From positions 1 to 48,402 of the forward strand of contig JADHNL010000007.1 in the NCBI GenBank assembly GCA_016779525.1: a DNA stretch of 48,402 nt. The letters are read 5' to 3'. This DNA is from SAR86 cluster bacterium. Lineage in GTDB: Bacteria > Pseudomonadota > Gammaproteobacteria > Magnimaribacterales > TMED112. Within the stretch, counting starts at the first letter, position 1. Each line of letters begins with the position of its first letter. The notes under the pieces were generated by a model. The model worked only from the letters and a program-made list of their open reading frames with translations. It did not search any database and was not told the origin of the DNA. The translations under genes were made by a program, and so were the position numbers. Below are positions 7,083 to 14,646 of this stretch, in pieces.

Positions 7083-8514
7083 CAAAAAGAAAAGAATACT
7101 TCTCACCCAAATAAAACAAGACTTTACTACGCCTGTCGATGCCATAGCGGATTACATAAATTTAATTCTTGAGTCATCAGCAAATTATGATGAAGAAATT
7201 ATTGATGAGTTTCAGAATATAAAAAAATCAGCAAGAGTTCTTAGGTTAAATTTTTTTGATGCTTTTAAAGACTATGCTGAGCAACAAAATAAAAATATTT
7301 CTACAGATGAGGAGGCTTCGGTACTCAGACATGATTTGCGAACTCCTTTAAATGGCATAATTGGATATAGTGAAATACTTCTTGAAGATTTTGAAGATGA
7401 AATTTCAGCTGACCATAATGAAGATTTAAATAAAATTGTTCAATTAGCAAAAGAGGTCGAGTCAGTAATATCAAATTTTGTTGAATTCTTAAGGCATGGT
7501 TTTTCAGCAGCAAAGAAAGATGAAGATATTTCGACTGGAGCTGAAAGTGTATTTAGCTCACTTGGAAAAATAGATAGCGAAATAATAATCAATGAAAGTA
7601 TATCTAATTCGAAAATACTGATTGTTGACGATAACAAAACGAACTGTGATGTATTAGAGAGAAGACTAAATTCAAAAAAATTTGATTGCACGGTAGCAAT
7701 GTCTGGGAAAGAAGCACTTAAACTAATTTCACAAGTTGATTATGACTTAATCTTACTTGATGTCCTTATGCCCGAGATAAATGGTCTCGAAGTATTAATG
7801 GAGACTAGAAAAAAATACGACTTAGATAAACTTCCAGTGATAATGGTTTCTTCATTTGATGATGTTGAGAGTATTTCAAAGTGCTTATTGCTTGGTGCAA
7901 ATGATTATTTGCCAAAGCCGCTAAACTCTACTATCTTGCTAGCAAAAGTTGCCGCTACATTAGAACGAAAAATACTAAGGGAAAGAGAAAAGGAGCTATT
8001 GAGTGAGTTGCACTATCAAGCAATTACGGATGAACTAACACAAATACCAAATCGTCGTTATGTATTTAATTCACTAGAAAAAAGCTTTTCTCAAATCTTA
8101 AATGAGAATAAAGAACATTTTGCGGTAGTAATTCTTGATATTGATCATTTTAAAAATGTTAATGATACATATGGACATGCTGCTGGCGATGAGATCATAA
8201 AAGCAGTAAGTAAGATATCAACAGATATTGTAAGCAGTCCACATCTTTTTGGCAGAATTGGGGGAGAGGAATTTCTTGGAATAATTCATAATGCATCTGA
8301 AGCATATTTAAGAGAGATGTGCGAAAAAATTAGAACAAGTGTTGAAGAACTTGAAACTTTATTTGATAATCAAAATATCAAAGTCACTATTAGTGGTGGT
8401 TGTGCATTTACAAATGAGTGCGCAAATACATCTGACTTGATAAATAAAGCTGATGAAAGACTTTATTCTGCCAAGAAAAATGGTAGAAACAGATTTTTTT
8501 TTAGTGAGGAATAA
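7075..8514 (+). CDS. DHp-REC-GGDEF diguanylate cyclase without an ATPase domain
   Basis: A 479-residue soluble protein. A histidine-kinase-type DHp/HisKA segment with LRHDLRTPLNGIIGYSEILL places His86 at the phosphorylation site, yet no HATPase domain follows. Residues about 12-32 (KQDFTTPVDAIADYINLILE) look like a second, degenerate copy with Gln where His would be. A receiver domain at about 180-300 keeps the acidic pair, Asp229 and Lys281. A GGDEF domain at about 312-479 has an intact GGEEF at 396-400, so it should make c-di-GMP from GTP. The usual RxxD inhibitory site upstream of GGEEF reads SSPH, so product feedback by that site is probably absent. It is coupled to the EAL gene upstream. 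Confidence 0.9.
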   Translation: MSDKKKRILLTQIKQDFTTPVDAIADYINLILESSANYDEEIIDEFQNIKKSARVLRLNFFDAFKDYAEQQNKNISTDEEASVLRHDLRTPLNGIIGYSEILLEDFEDEISADHNEDLNKIVQLAKEVESVISNFVEFLRHGFSAAKKDEDISTGAESVFSSLGKIDSEIIINESISNSKILIVDDNKTNCDVLERRLNSKKFDCTVAMSGKEALKLISQVDYDLILLDVLMPEINGLEVLMETRKKYDLDKLPVIMVSSFDDVESISKCLLLGANDYLPKPLNSTILLAKVAATLERKILREREKELLSELHYQAITDELTQIPNRRYVFNSLEKSFSQILNENKEHFAVVILDIDHFKNVNDTYGHAAGDEIIKAVSKISTDIVSSPHLFGRIGGEEFLGIIHNASEAYLREMCEKIRTSVEELETLFDNQNIKVTISGGCAFTNECANTSDLINKADERLYSAKKNGRNRFFFSEE

Positions 8515-8517
8515 TAA

Positions 8518-8883
8518 ATGGCATACGTATTAATAGTTGAAGACAATGAAATGAATAGAGATATGTTGGGCAGAAGGCTCGAAAGAAGGGGTTTTGAGAT
8601 TGAGTTCGCTCTAGATGGTCAAGAAGGTCTTGATAAAATGAGAGAAAGAAAACCTGATTTAGTTCTAATGGATATGGGTCTACCTGTTTTAGATGGATGG
8701 CAGGCCACTACCCAAGCTAAAGAGGATCCAGAGCTTAAAGATATCCCAATAATTGCCCTTACAGCTCATGCGCTTGAAACTGATAGACAAAAAGCATTGG
8801 CCGCAGGTGCAGATGATTTTGACACTAAGCCAGTAGATATTAAAAGATTGCTAGATAAAATGTCTAAGTTTGTTGAGGCTTAA
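8518..8883 (+). CDS. Single-domain response regulator (CheY/DivK-like)
   Basis: A 121-residue stand-alone receiver domain. It has the acidic pocket (VEDN, Glu8-Asp9), the phosphoacceptor Asp52 in VLMDMGLP, the Thr of IALTAHA and the Lys of DTKPVD, and no output domain. It probably passes or absorbs phosphate in a relay, like DivK or SpoIIAB-type phosphorelay receivers fed by hybrid kinases. It starts four bases after the GGDEF gene. Its 3' end overlaps the 3' end of the convergent hybrid kinase gene by 20 bases. Pairing with that kinase is a context inference. Confidence 0.92.
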   Translation: MAYVLIVEDNEMNRDMLGRRLERRGFEIEFALDGQEGLDKMRERKPDLVLMDMGLPVLDGWQATTQAKEDPELKDIPIIALTAHALETDRQKALAAGADDFDTKPVDIKRLLDKMSKFVEA

Positions 8884-11866
8884 GGATCTGATTAACTTCT
8901 TTAACCAGTGCCTCAACTTTTGACTCTTTCTTCACTATACCCTCAGTATACTTGCTGAGCATTTTCTCTTCGACTGCTGATATATCCTTACCAGAAAATA
9001 CAACAATTGGTATATTTAGCCCAAGCTCTCTTGAGGCCTCAATAAACTCAAAACCATCCATTCTAGGCATATCTAAGTCAAGAACAATTAAGTCGGGTTT
9101 TTCTTTTGCTCTTTCAAGTGCATCTTCACCATTTTTTGCATCTATTGATAGATAACCTTCTGAATTTATTATTTTTGCAAGCAAATCGCGTGTATTTTCA
9201 TCATCATCAACAATTAAAACTTTTTGGTCTTTTTCTTTAATGTATCTTTTGACAAGGTTTATAAAGAAAGTCCTATCAATAGGTTTCTTCATATAATCAT
9301 CGGCCCCTAAAGAAGATGCTAAACTCTCTTCATTTAATACGGATGTAATAACAACAGGTACATCTTTTAGTTGTACATCATTTTTAATTTCCTTTAATAC
9401 AGACCAACCATCTCTTCCTGGCATCAACACATCAAGTAGAATAAGTTTTGGAATTACTTTTCTGGCTTGCTCCATTCCCTCATCACCATCAAAAGCGCTG
9501 TACACGGTATAACCTTCTTTTTTTATTGCTCTCTTCACAACATCATGTGTAGTTTTATCATCATCTACAAGAAGAATATATTCACTTCCCTCTGAGACCA
9601 CAGGATTCTCTACATCTGCTCCATCTTCATCAACCTGATCCTCTGTAACTCTTGGTACAAAAATTGAGAATGTGCTTCCTTCACCAACTTCACTTGTCAC
9701 ATCTACACCACCACCCATCATCTCTGCAAAATGTTTTGAGATTGAAAGACCTAAACCTGTTCCTCCATACTTTGCGCTAGTTGATCTTTCAGCCTGTGTG
9801 TAAGTATCAAACAACTTGCCAAGTTGCTCTTCAGTCATTCCAATACCAGTATCTTTAATGTCAAAATTAATAAATTCTTGTCCATCTTTCTCTACAGAAT
9901 CAATCACAAGAGCAACTTTTCCATTTTCAGTAAACTTAAATGCATTACTTAAGAAATTCACAATACATTGTCTTAACTTAGTTTCATCAGCAGTCATCTC
10001 GCCTTCAACATTATTTTTAATTATGAATTCGTTATTGTTTTTAGTTGCAAGAGGTCCTGAAACATCTTTAATAGTTTCGATCATGGTTTCAATTGAGAAT
10101 GGAGTAAAGTACATGTCCATTTTGCCAGCTTCAATTTTTGATAAATCAAGGACATTATTGATTAGCGATAACAAGTGCTTACTTGAATTTGTGATGCGTT
10201 TTAGATCTGGGATCATATCGTCATTACCTAGATCCTCACAATCTTCAAGGAGCATTTCACTATATCCAATAATAGCGTTAAGCGGTGTTCGAAGTTCATG
10301 GCTCATATTCGCAAAGAATCTCGATTTAGCACTACTTGCTTCTCTAGCCTCATCTCTTGCTACAGCCATCTCCTTGGTTTTTAAGTCAATTAAAGCATTC
10401 ACTTCATCCGACATTCTAGAAAATGCGATTTCCATCATTTCAACTGAGGCTTCTTCAGCATTTTCATCAGATGACTCATTGATTAACTTCTTCATATTTG
10501 CAATATCCTTAGAAATTAAATCTTTAGCTTCGCCTTCAAGTTTTTCTGAGAGGGCACTCATTTTCTTTATAATCACTTCATCTCTTTGTTTTCTTCTTTC
10601 AGCTCTATCATTTCTAACCTCTTCCATCTCTAATAAATGATTCCTATAGCGTCCTAATGCATTTGAAAGTTGGCCTACCTCATTTGTTTCAGAAGAAAGA
10701 AAGCCTCTATTTTGTGGAAGTATTTTGGTCGTATCGCCCTTAGTTAAGGCCTCTAAAACTTCTATTGCTTTTGCTATTCTTGAAAATGCGCCATCTTGAA
10801 CCCACCAAATAGCTAGCACAATTAGAATTATTACTCCGAATGTAAAAACTATTGAGTTAAGGGTTGAATCTCTTAGTTCTTTTAAGTCATCTGAAATATT
10901 CTTTACTACAAAAAATAAGGCTGTATCTGGATTAACTGTTGAGGCAACGGGGACAGCTGTTACAGATAAGCCAAGTGCCTCAATATTTTTACTGCTTAGG
11001 TTCTCTAAGCCATTGTCTAAAATATCTCCTTGAATATAGTCAAAACTAAACTTAGAAATACCTATTGAACCATCTAGCAAACCGTCATACACTGCATCAA
11101 TAATTTGATCTCCCGCAAGCAAGCCAGTTCTAACCCCCAAATCCTCTTCAAAAGTTGACATGGAATTTCTTAAATCACGACCAATAATGATTGAGCCAAG
11201 TAATTTTGAGGTTCTAGAACCAAAATCATCTTGCAGATAAATCGGAAAAGAAGTAATTTGATGAATATTTCTTCTGCCTTCTGGGTTCTCTGAAAATATA
11301 ATTTGATTTGTGACAGAGTAGTATCGCTCTAAAATATTCTCTAAAAAATCATTAGTGGATGAATCTCTGAGAAATACAAGTTTATTTCGAGAATTACATA
11401 CATCGATAGAGTTTCCAGTATCGGCCCAATCATAAGCATATAGGCAAGTTACTTCTTCATTATTGGAATTGAAAAGTTTTACAAAACTTACATTAGCTAA
11501 GTCTAAATCTTGCTCAAACATTATCTCAATGAGCAACTCTAGATCTCCCTCATTCTCATAAACAAGAGACTCAACTAATACATTTGGATAATCAAACCCC
11601 TCAAGACCTTCATCAACAAATACCGGAATCTCATTATTTGGATTCCAGAAAACTGAACCTTTTGAACCTTCTACTCCCCACTCTGATAAATTTGCAAAAC
11701 TATCGTCAACAGATTGCACCCATGCAGATTCGACTATGCTTGAATATTGTGTGCTTGCAGACTTTTCTTGAATCGACTGGTTTTGTATATTCATATACAA
11801 AAGAATCCCAGCAATTATGATATTACCAAGAAGACCAAATATTAGTATTTGGGTTCGAACTAGCAT
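8864..11866 (-). CDS. Membrane hybrid histidine kinase with two receiver domains
   Basis: A 1000-residue sensor kinase. Order: membrane helix 7-25; extracytoplasmic sensor about 26-335, not matched to a named fold but long enough for a double-Cache-like domain; membrane helix about 338-356; HAMP about 358-415; coiled-coil linker to 510; HisKA with MSHELRTPLNAIIGYSEMLL (His523); HATPase with NFLSNAFKFTENG, DTGIGM and GGTGLGLSISKHF; receiver 1 at 762-878 (Asp812, KKP); receiver 2 at 882-996 (Asp930, with Lys in KKES). All catalytic motifs look intact. It follows a TonB-C-domain gene by nine bases and converges on the GGDEF/REC operon, whose products are plausible phosphorelay partners. The ligand is unknown. 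Confidence 0.94.
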   Translation of the reverse strand: MLVRTQILIFGLLGNIIIAGILLYMNIQNQSIQEKSASTQYSSIVESAWVQSVDDSFANLSEWGVEGSKGSVFWNPNNEIPVFVDEGLEGFDYPNVLVESLVYENEGDLELLIEIMFEQDLDLANVSFVKLFNSNNEEVTCLYAYDWADTGNSIDVCNSRNKLVFLRDSSTNDFLENILERYYSVTNQIIFSENPEGRRNIHQITSFPIYLQDDFGSRTSKLLGSIIIGRDLRNSMSTFEEDLGVRTGLLAGDQIIDAVYDGLLDGSIGISKFSFDYIQGDILDNGLENLSSKNIEALGLSVTAVPVASTVNPDTALFFVVKNISDDLKELRDSTLNSIVFTFGVIILIVLAIWWVQDGAFSRIAKAIEVLEALTKGDTTKILPQNRGFLSSETNEVGQLSNALGRYRNHLLEMEEVRNDRAERRKQRDEVIIKKMSALSEKLEGEAKDLISKDIANMKKLINESSDENAEEASVEMMEIAFSRMSDEVNALIDLKTKEMAVARDEAREASSAKSRFFANMSHELRTPLNAIIGYSEMLLEDCEDLGNDDMIPDLKRITNSSKHLLSLINNVLDLSKIEAGKMDMYFTPFSIETMIETIKDVSGPLATKNNNEFIIKNNVEGEMTADETKLRQCIVNFLSNAFKFTENGKVALVIDSVEKDGQEFINFDIKDTGIGMTEEQLGKLFDTYTQAERSTSAKYGGTGLGLSISKHFAEMMGGGVDVTSEVGEGSTFSIFVPRVTEDQVDEDGADVENPVVSEGSEYILLVDDDKTTHDVVKRAIKKEGYTVYSAFDGDEGMEQARKVIPKLILLDVLMPGRDGWSVLKEIKNDVQLKDVPVVITSVLNEESLASSLGADDYMKKPIDRTFFINLVKRYIKEKDQKVLIVDDDENTRDLLAKIINSEGYLSIDAKNGEDALERAKEKPDLIVLDLDMPRMDGFEFIEASRELGLNIPIVVFSGKDISAVEEKMLSKYTEGIVKKESKVEALVKEVNQILKPQQT

Positions 11867-11875
11867 TTGAGACGT

Positions 11876-12241
11876 TTAGTCAGCCAGCACAAATCTAAAG
11901 GTAGTTGTTACGTCTGATACTGTTACAGGCATACCTTCATGTACATAGGGTTCAAAAGCCCATCTTCTTATTGATCTAAGAGCTGCACGTTCAAATAGTC
12001 CTGGTTGATCAGTTTCAACTACAAATGGATCTAGCACCTCCCCATTGGGAGATACATCAAACTCAACTATGACATAACCTTCAATGCCCTGTCTTAAGGC
12101 AGATCTAGGATATGATGGCTGAGGACTGTAAGTTGAAGTAACTTCTACTTCCAACATCTCCCCATTTACTGTAATACTGCCTTCTTCAACTTCCGCATCA
12201 AGAAAGAAACATAAAATTAAAAGTGAAAGGATTCTTTTCAT
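11876..12241 (-). CDS. Exported TonB C-terminal-domain protein
   Basis: A 121-residue protein with a short signal peptide (MKRILSLLILCFFLDA) followed directly by a TonB C-terminal domain: PQPSYPRSALRQGIEGYVIV, then FDVSPNGEVLDPFVV, and ALRSIRRWAFEPYVHEGMPV, ending in a TTFRF strand. It has no Pro-rich spanning region and no clear permanent membrane anchor, so it is unlikely to transmit force from ExbB/ExbD by itself. It is probably a periplasmic protein using the TonB fold for binding. The hybrid kinase gene follows nine bases later in the same direction, which hints at a sensory or accessory role. Confidence 0.85.
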   Translation of the reverse strand: MKRILSLLILCFFLDAEVEEGSITVNGEMLEVEVTSTYSPQPSYPRSALRQGIEGYVIVEFDVSPNGEVLDPFVVETDQPGLFERAALRSIRRWAFEPYVHEGMPVTVSDVTTTFRFVLAD

Positions 12242-12380
12242 GATGCCATTATAACCAAAATGTTAGAAAAAAAGAGGAATTTAAGTGACGAAATTGAAAA
12301 ATTATTCATTTCAACGCAACTTGTCATATAAGCTCTTATTAAACGAGGTTGAGAGAAAGTTCAGGTTAATAAGTAGTCAT

Positions 12381-13193
12381 TCAATTATTGGATTCAAAAT
12401 TTTCCAATGATTCCATTACCCCAATAACATTTGCCTTAGCAGATTCTTTTATAAATACGCTGCTTAATTTTGCAGTTGCTAGTATGGAGTCTATTCCATT
12501 TCTAACACTTCGATACTGCGCTGTTCTTCCCGTAAGATGTACATCTGTAACTCCTAGTATGTGCGCATAAAGAGCAGCTATGGTGCCAATTGACTCACCA
12601 ACCATTTTCATTACAGCTTGTGATACATCGGAATCTAAATATGAATTACTATCTTTCAACTTACCAAAATTAACTGCTGTTAGCTTGGGATCTAAGTCAC
12701 CTAGATTCCCCACGGCTTCGGATATAAGAAGGTCAACATTCGAAGCGTTACCATTTGCCGCTAATTGATGAATTTTTTTTATATTAGAATAATTTAAAAA
12801 ATGCTTATGAAACGCATGTATGAACCCGCCGCCATTTGCTATACCTCCCAAATGAGAATTAATGCCCTTATCTGAAAATGCACAGGCGGTACCAGTGCCA
12901 CAGCTGATTACCAAACCTCTCTCAAACCCATAAATTTTTTTTGCACCTATGCAAAAAGCATCTATTTCTGATATATATTGCCAATCACTATTTTCTGAAA
13001 GAATTGTTTTACTTTTGCCTCCACTCAAACCAACTTTTGATATAGGCAAACTGCTTGTCAGGTCATCAATGTATCTTAATAAATCATGCTCATTGACAAA
13101 CTTTGCATTGTCTTCAACCCAAAATTTTTCTTCATTATTGTCTTTTAAGAAAAAGTCGACATTAGAAAGCCCACGATCAATTGCTAAAAACAT
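12381..13193 (-). CDS. coaW: Type II pantothenate kinase-like protein
   Basis: A 270-residue ASKHA-fold protein resembling type II (eukaryote/Staphylococcus-type) pantothenate kinases, which phosphorylate pantothenate at the first step of CoA synthesis. Shared features are EIDAFCIGAKKIYG, the glycine-rich LVISCGTGTACAF, HLGGIANGGGFIHAF, and the C-terminal VTDVHLTGRTAQ strand-turn. The N-terminal phosphate loop reads AIDRGLSNVDFF, lacking the usual Asp-x-Gly-Gly-Thr, so activity should not be assumed. It is bounded upstream by the terminator at 13223-13245 and so is probably its own transcription unit. The family call is fairly confident; the gene symbol is tentative. Confidence 0.75.
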   Translation of the reverse strand: MFLAIDRGLSNVDFFLKDNNEEKFWVEDNAKFVNEHDLLRYIDDLTSSLPISKVGLSGGKSKTILSENSDWQYISEIDAFCIGAKKIYGFERGLVISCGTGTACAFSDKGINSHLGGIANGGGFIHAFHKHFLNYSNIKKIHQLAANGNASNVDLLISEAVGNLGDLDPKLTAVNFGKLKDSNSYLDSDVSQAVMKMVGESIGTIAALYAHILGVTDVHLTGRTAQYRSVRNGIDSILATAKLSSVFIKESAKANVIGVMESLENFESNN

Positions 13194-13222
13194 GTGAAAT
13201 TTTATTGAAAATTAGAATGAAG

Positions 13223-13245
13223 AAGAGCCCTAGAATAGGGCTCTT
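13223..13245 (-). terminator. Intrinsic terminator of the 13264-13974 gene
   Basis: A perfect 10-bp inverted repeat, AAGAGCCCTA / TAGGGCTCTT, closes a 3-base loop 18 bases past the stop codon of the minus-strand gene. On the minus strand it is followed by the T-rich run cttcattctaatttt. The 3' flank is AT-rich on both strands, so it may act in both directions. Confidence 0.8.
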
Positions 13246-13263
13246 TAAATTATTTAAAGTTTA

Positions 13264-13974
13264 TTACCAAGCTTTAAGCGGGGTAACCATCATGACATTC
13301 TGAACTTTTCTGTAGCCACTAACAGCTTGTGAAAATTCGGCAAAAGCTTCACTTGCAAAAGCGTCTTTTGTTTCAGAAGTAAGCTCCGATAATGATGAGG
13401 CACCAACGAAAGCAAAGTGTGACGCATAGCCATTACCAGTAAAATGCGTAACTAAACCAGCAGATCCTGGGCCACCTATTGCATTGGTCATTTTACTCCA
13501 TGCTTTAGCATATTCAGCAGCTTTAGGAGCCTCAACGTAAAGATCGTATTTAAAAAATATTGAATCTTTTGTCCAATCGCCCCTTTGTAGAGAAAGCTCA
13601 CCAATCCTGTTGTAATACAGATCACTGTGTGAATTTGCACCTATTGTTTGAATGAACTCAAAATTCTCTGCACAATTTCCAAGCTTCTGACCAAGTTCCA
13701 TTTTTTCATAATCACTATATCCAACATAGAAAAAATGTGACATCCCTGAGCCCTGTAACTGCATTAAGACAACATTTGCACCAGTTTGTGCTTTCCAATT
13801 TTTTCCACAATCAGATGCCATGAATTTATCAGCTGCAGCCACAATATTTAGTGGATTTGTAGCTTTAATATAATGAAATTCTCCAACCTCTTTGCCAGGA
13901 ACAACCTTATGGTCATCGGCAAGCACTGCTGCAGCATAAATAAAAGTAAATATAACAAGTAATGTTTTTCTCAT
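13264..13974 (-). CDS. Unrecognised exported protein with two similar halves
   Basis: A 236-residue protein with a clear Sec signal peptide (residues 1-19, ending AAAVLA-DD). I do not recognise the family. The mature part appears to be two related halves of about 100 residues: the first holds GSGMSHFFYVGYSDYEKM, the second GNGYASHFAFVGASSLSEL in the matching place, and both show the alternation of strands and helices expected of ferredoxin-like (dimeric alpha-beta barrel) domains. A good ribosome binding site, GGAGAAG, precedes the ATG. A terminator follows. The lipoprotein at 14647 has a similar two-part layout. A decayed copy of this gene's end is seen near 3.8 kb. Confidence 0.85.
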   Translation of the reverse strand: MRKTLLVIFTFIYAAAVLADDHKVVPGKEVGEFHYIKATNPLNIVAAADKFMASDCGKNWKAQTGANVVLMQLQGSGMSHFFYVGYSDYEKMELGQKLGNCAENFEFIQTIGANSHSDLYYNRIGELSLQRGDWTKDSIFFKYDLYVEAPKAAEYAKAWSKMTNAIGGPGSAGLVTHFTGNGYASHFAFVGASSLSELTSETKDAFASEAFAEFSQAVSGYRKVQNVMMVTPLKAW

Positions 13975-14038
13975 TTCACTTCTCCATTTTTAATATTACC
14001 AATAAATCTAAAATTATGTGTGACAGAGTTGCAACAGC

Positions 14039-14263
14039 TCAGTAATAAGTGGGGCAAAATACACCAGGACCAAGGACGATGGTAAGCTCTCTAGCTCCTT
14101 TTCTATAGGTGCAGGTTGTATTGCCATTGTTATCAATCCCTTGGCTGACAAGAATAAGCCTATCGCTTGGAAAGGGCACATCAGAGGGGTCTGAATACTC
14201 TTCAAAATTAGCGCAGCTGCTTAAGCAAGCAACTAACAACAAAATTCCTAGTTTAGAAACCAT
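14039..14263 (-). CDS. Small lipoprotein
   Basis: A 74-residue protein beginning with a lipoprotein signal peptide (VSKLGILLLVACLSSC; lipobox LSSC, acylated Cys at about residue 18). The mature part is about 57 residues with a Cys pair (TCTYRKG and VFCPTYY). Its family is not known to me. I start it at the ATG at 14263, which overlaps the stop region of the CPXCG gene by 11 bases and gives a proper signal peptide; the longer in-frame reading from 14311 would bury the signal peptide. The two small genes are probably co-translated. Confidence 0.75.
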   Translation of the reverse strand: MVSKLGILLLVACLSSCANFEEYSDPSDVPFPSDRLILVSQGIDNNGNTTCTYRKGARELTIVLGPGVFCPTYY

Positions 14264-14438
14264 CACTTTCCTTAGCTGTCTGAAGATCAATGTTCTCAAA
14301 ACCCACCGCAACTCTTATAAGTATTGGATGACAGCATACTTGGCAATCTTCAACGTATTCCTGCTCTGCTATTGAAGGATCTATTTCAAAATATTGCATT
14401 TCCCAACAATATGGACATTGTGCACTTTTTTCTTCCAT
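14253..14438 (-). CDS. CPXCG-type cysteine-rich zinc-ribbon protein
   Basis: A small cytoplasmic protein, 61 residues from the ATG at 14438 (69 if the in-frame ATG at 14462 is used). It carries CPYC near the start, then EYVEDCQVCCHPI, the hallmark pattern of the Cys-rich CPXCG family common in gammaproteobacteria; here Trp replaces Gly after CPYC. The four or five cysteines probably bind zinc. Cellular function is not established. The stop codon overlaps the start of the small lipoprotein gene. Confidence 0.85.
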   Translation of the reverse strand: MEEKSAQCPYCWEMQYFEIDPSIAEQEYVEDCQVCCHPILIRVAVGFENIDLQTAKESDGF

Positions 14439-14462
14439 TTTTATTAGTATAGATAAAACCAA

Positions 14463-14597
14463 TTAATTATTAAAATTTTTAATGTTTTAATATTTTTATC
14501 TTATGTTTTGATAATTTTAATTAATGTTTGATTATTTTATCGTCATAAAATCTATTTTTTCTATTATGTTTTTTTATTTTACACTTAACTGTAAATA
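14463..14597. other. Very AT-rich divergent intergenic region
   Basis: This stretch separates two divergent units. It is almost wholly A and T with recurring TTTTGATAATTTT / TTTGATTATTTT-like runs and no ORF or hairpin terminator. It likely provides upstream promoter elements for both directions and may be a site for a nucleoid protein, which is inference from composition only. Confidence 0.5.
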
Positions 14598-14626
14598 TTG
14601 AATTTTTATCATAAAAAGAGCATGAT
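14598..14626 (+). promoter_or_regulatory. Candidate sigma-70 promoter of the 14647 lipoprotein
   Basis: TTGAAT (14598-14603) and CATGAT (14621-14626) lie 17 bases apart, 20 bases before the start codon. A ribosome binding site AAGGA at about 14635-14638 sits eight bases before the ATG. Confidence 0.5.
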
Positions 14627-14646
14627 CGAAATTAAGGAATAATTTT

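Noticed and set aside
9816..10640. 274-residue plus-strand ORF opposite the hybrid kinase
   Set aside because: It is antisense to the conserved HisKA/HATPase region, has a low-complexity Ser/Leu-rich composition and no recognisable motif; a shadow of the kinase gene.
14463..14597. Possible origin or integration site in the AT-rich gap
   Set aside because: There are no DnaA-box clusters, direct repeats or tRNA edge; the low GC alone is explained by divergent promoters.
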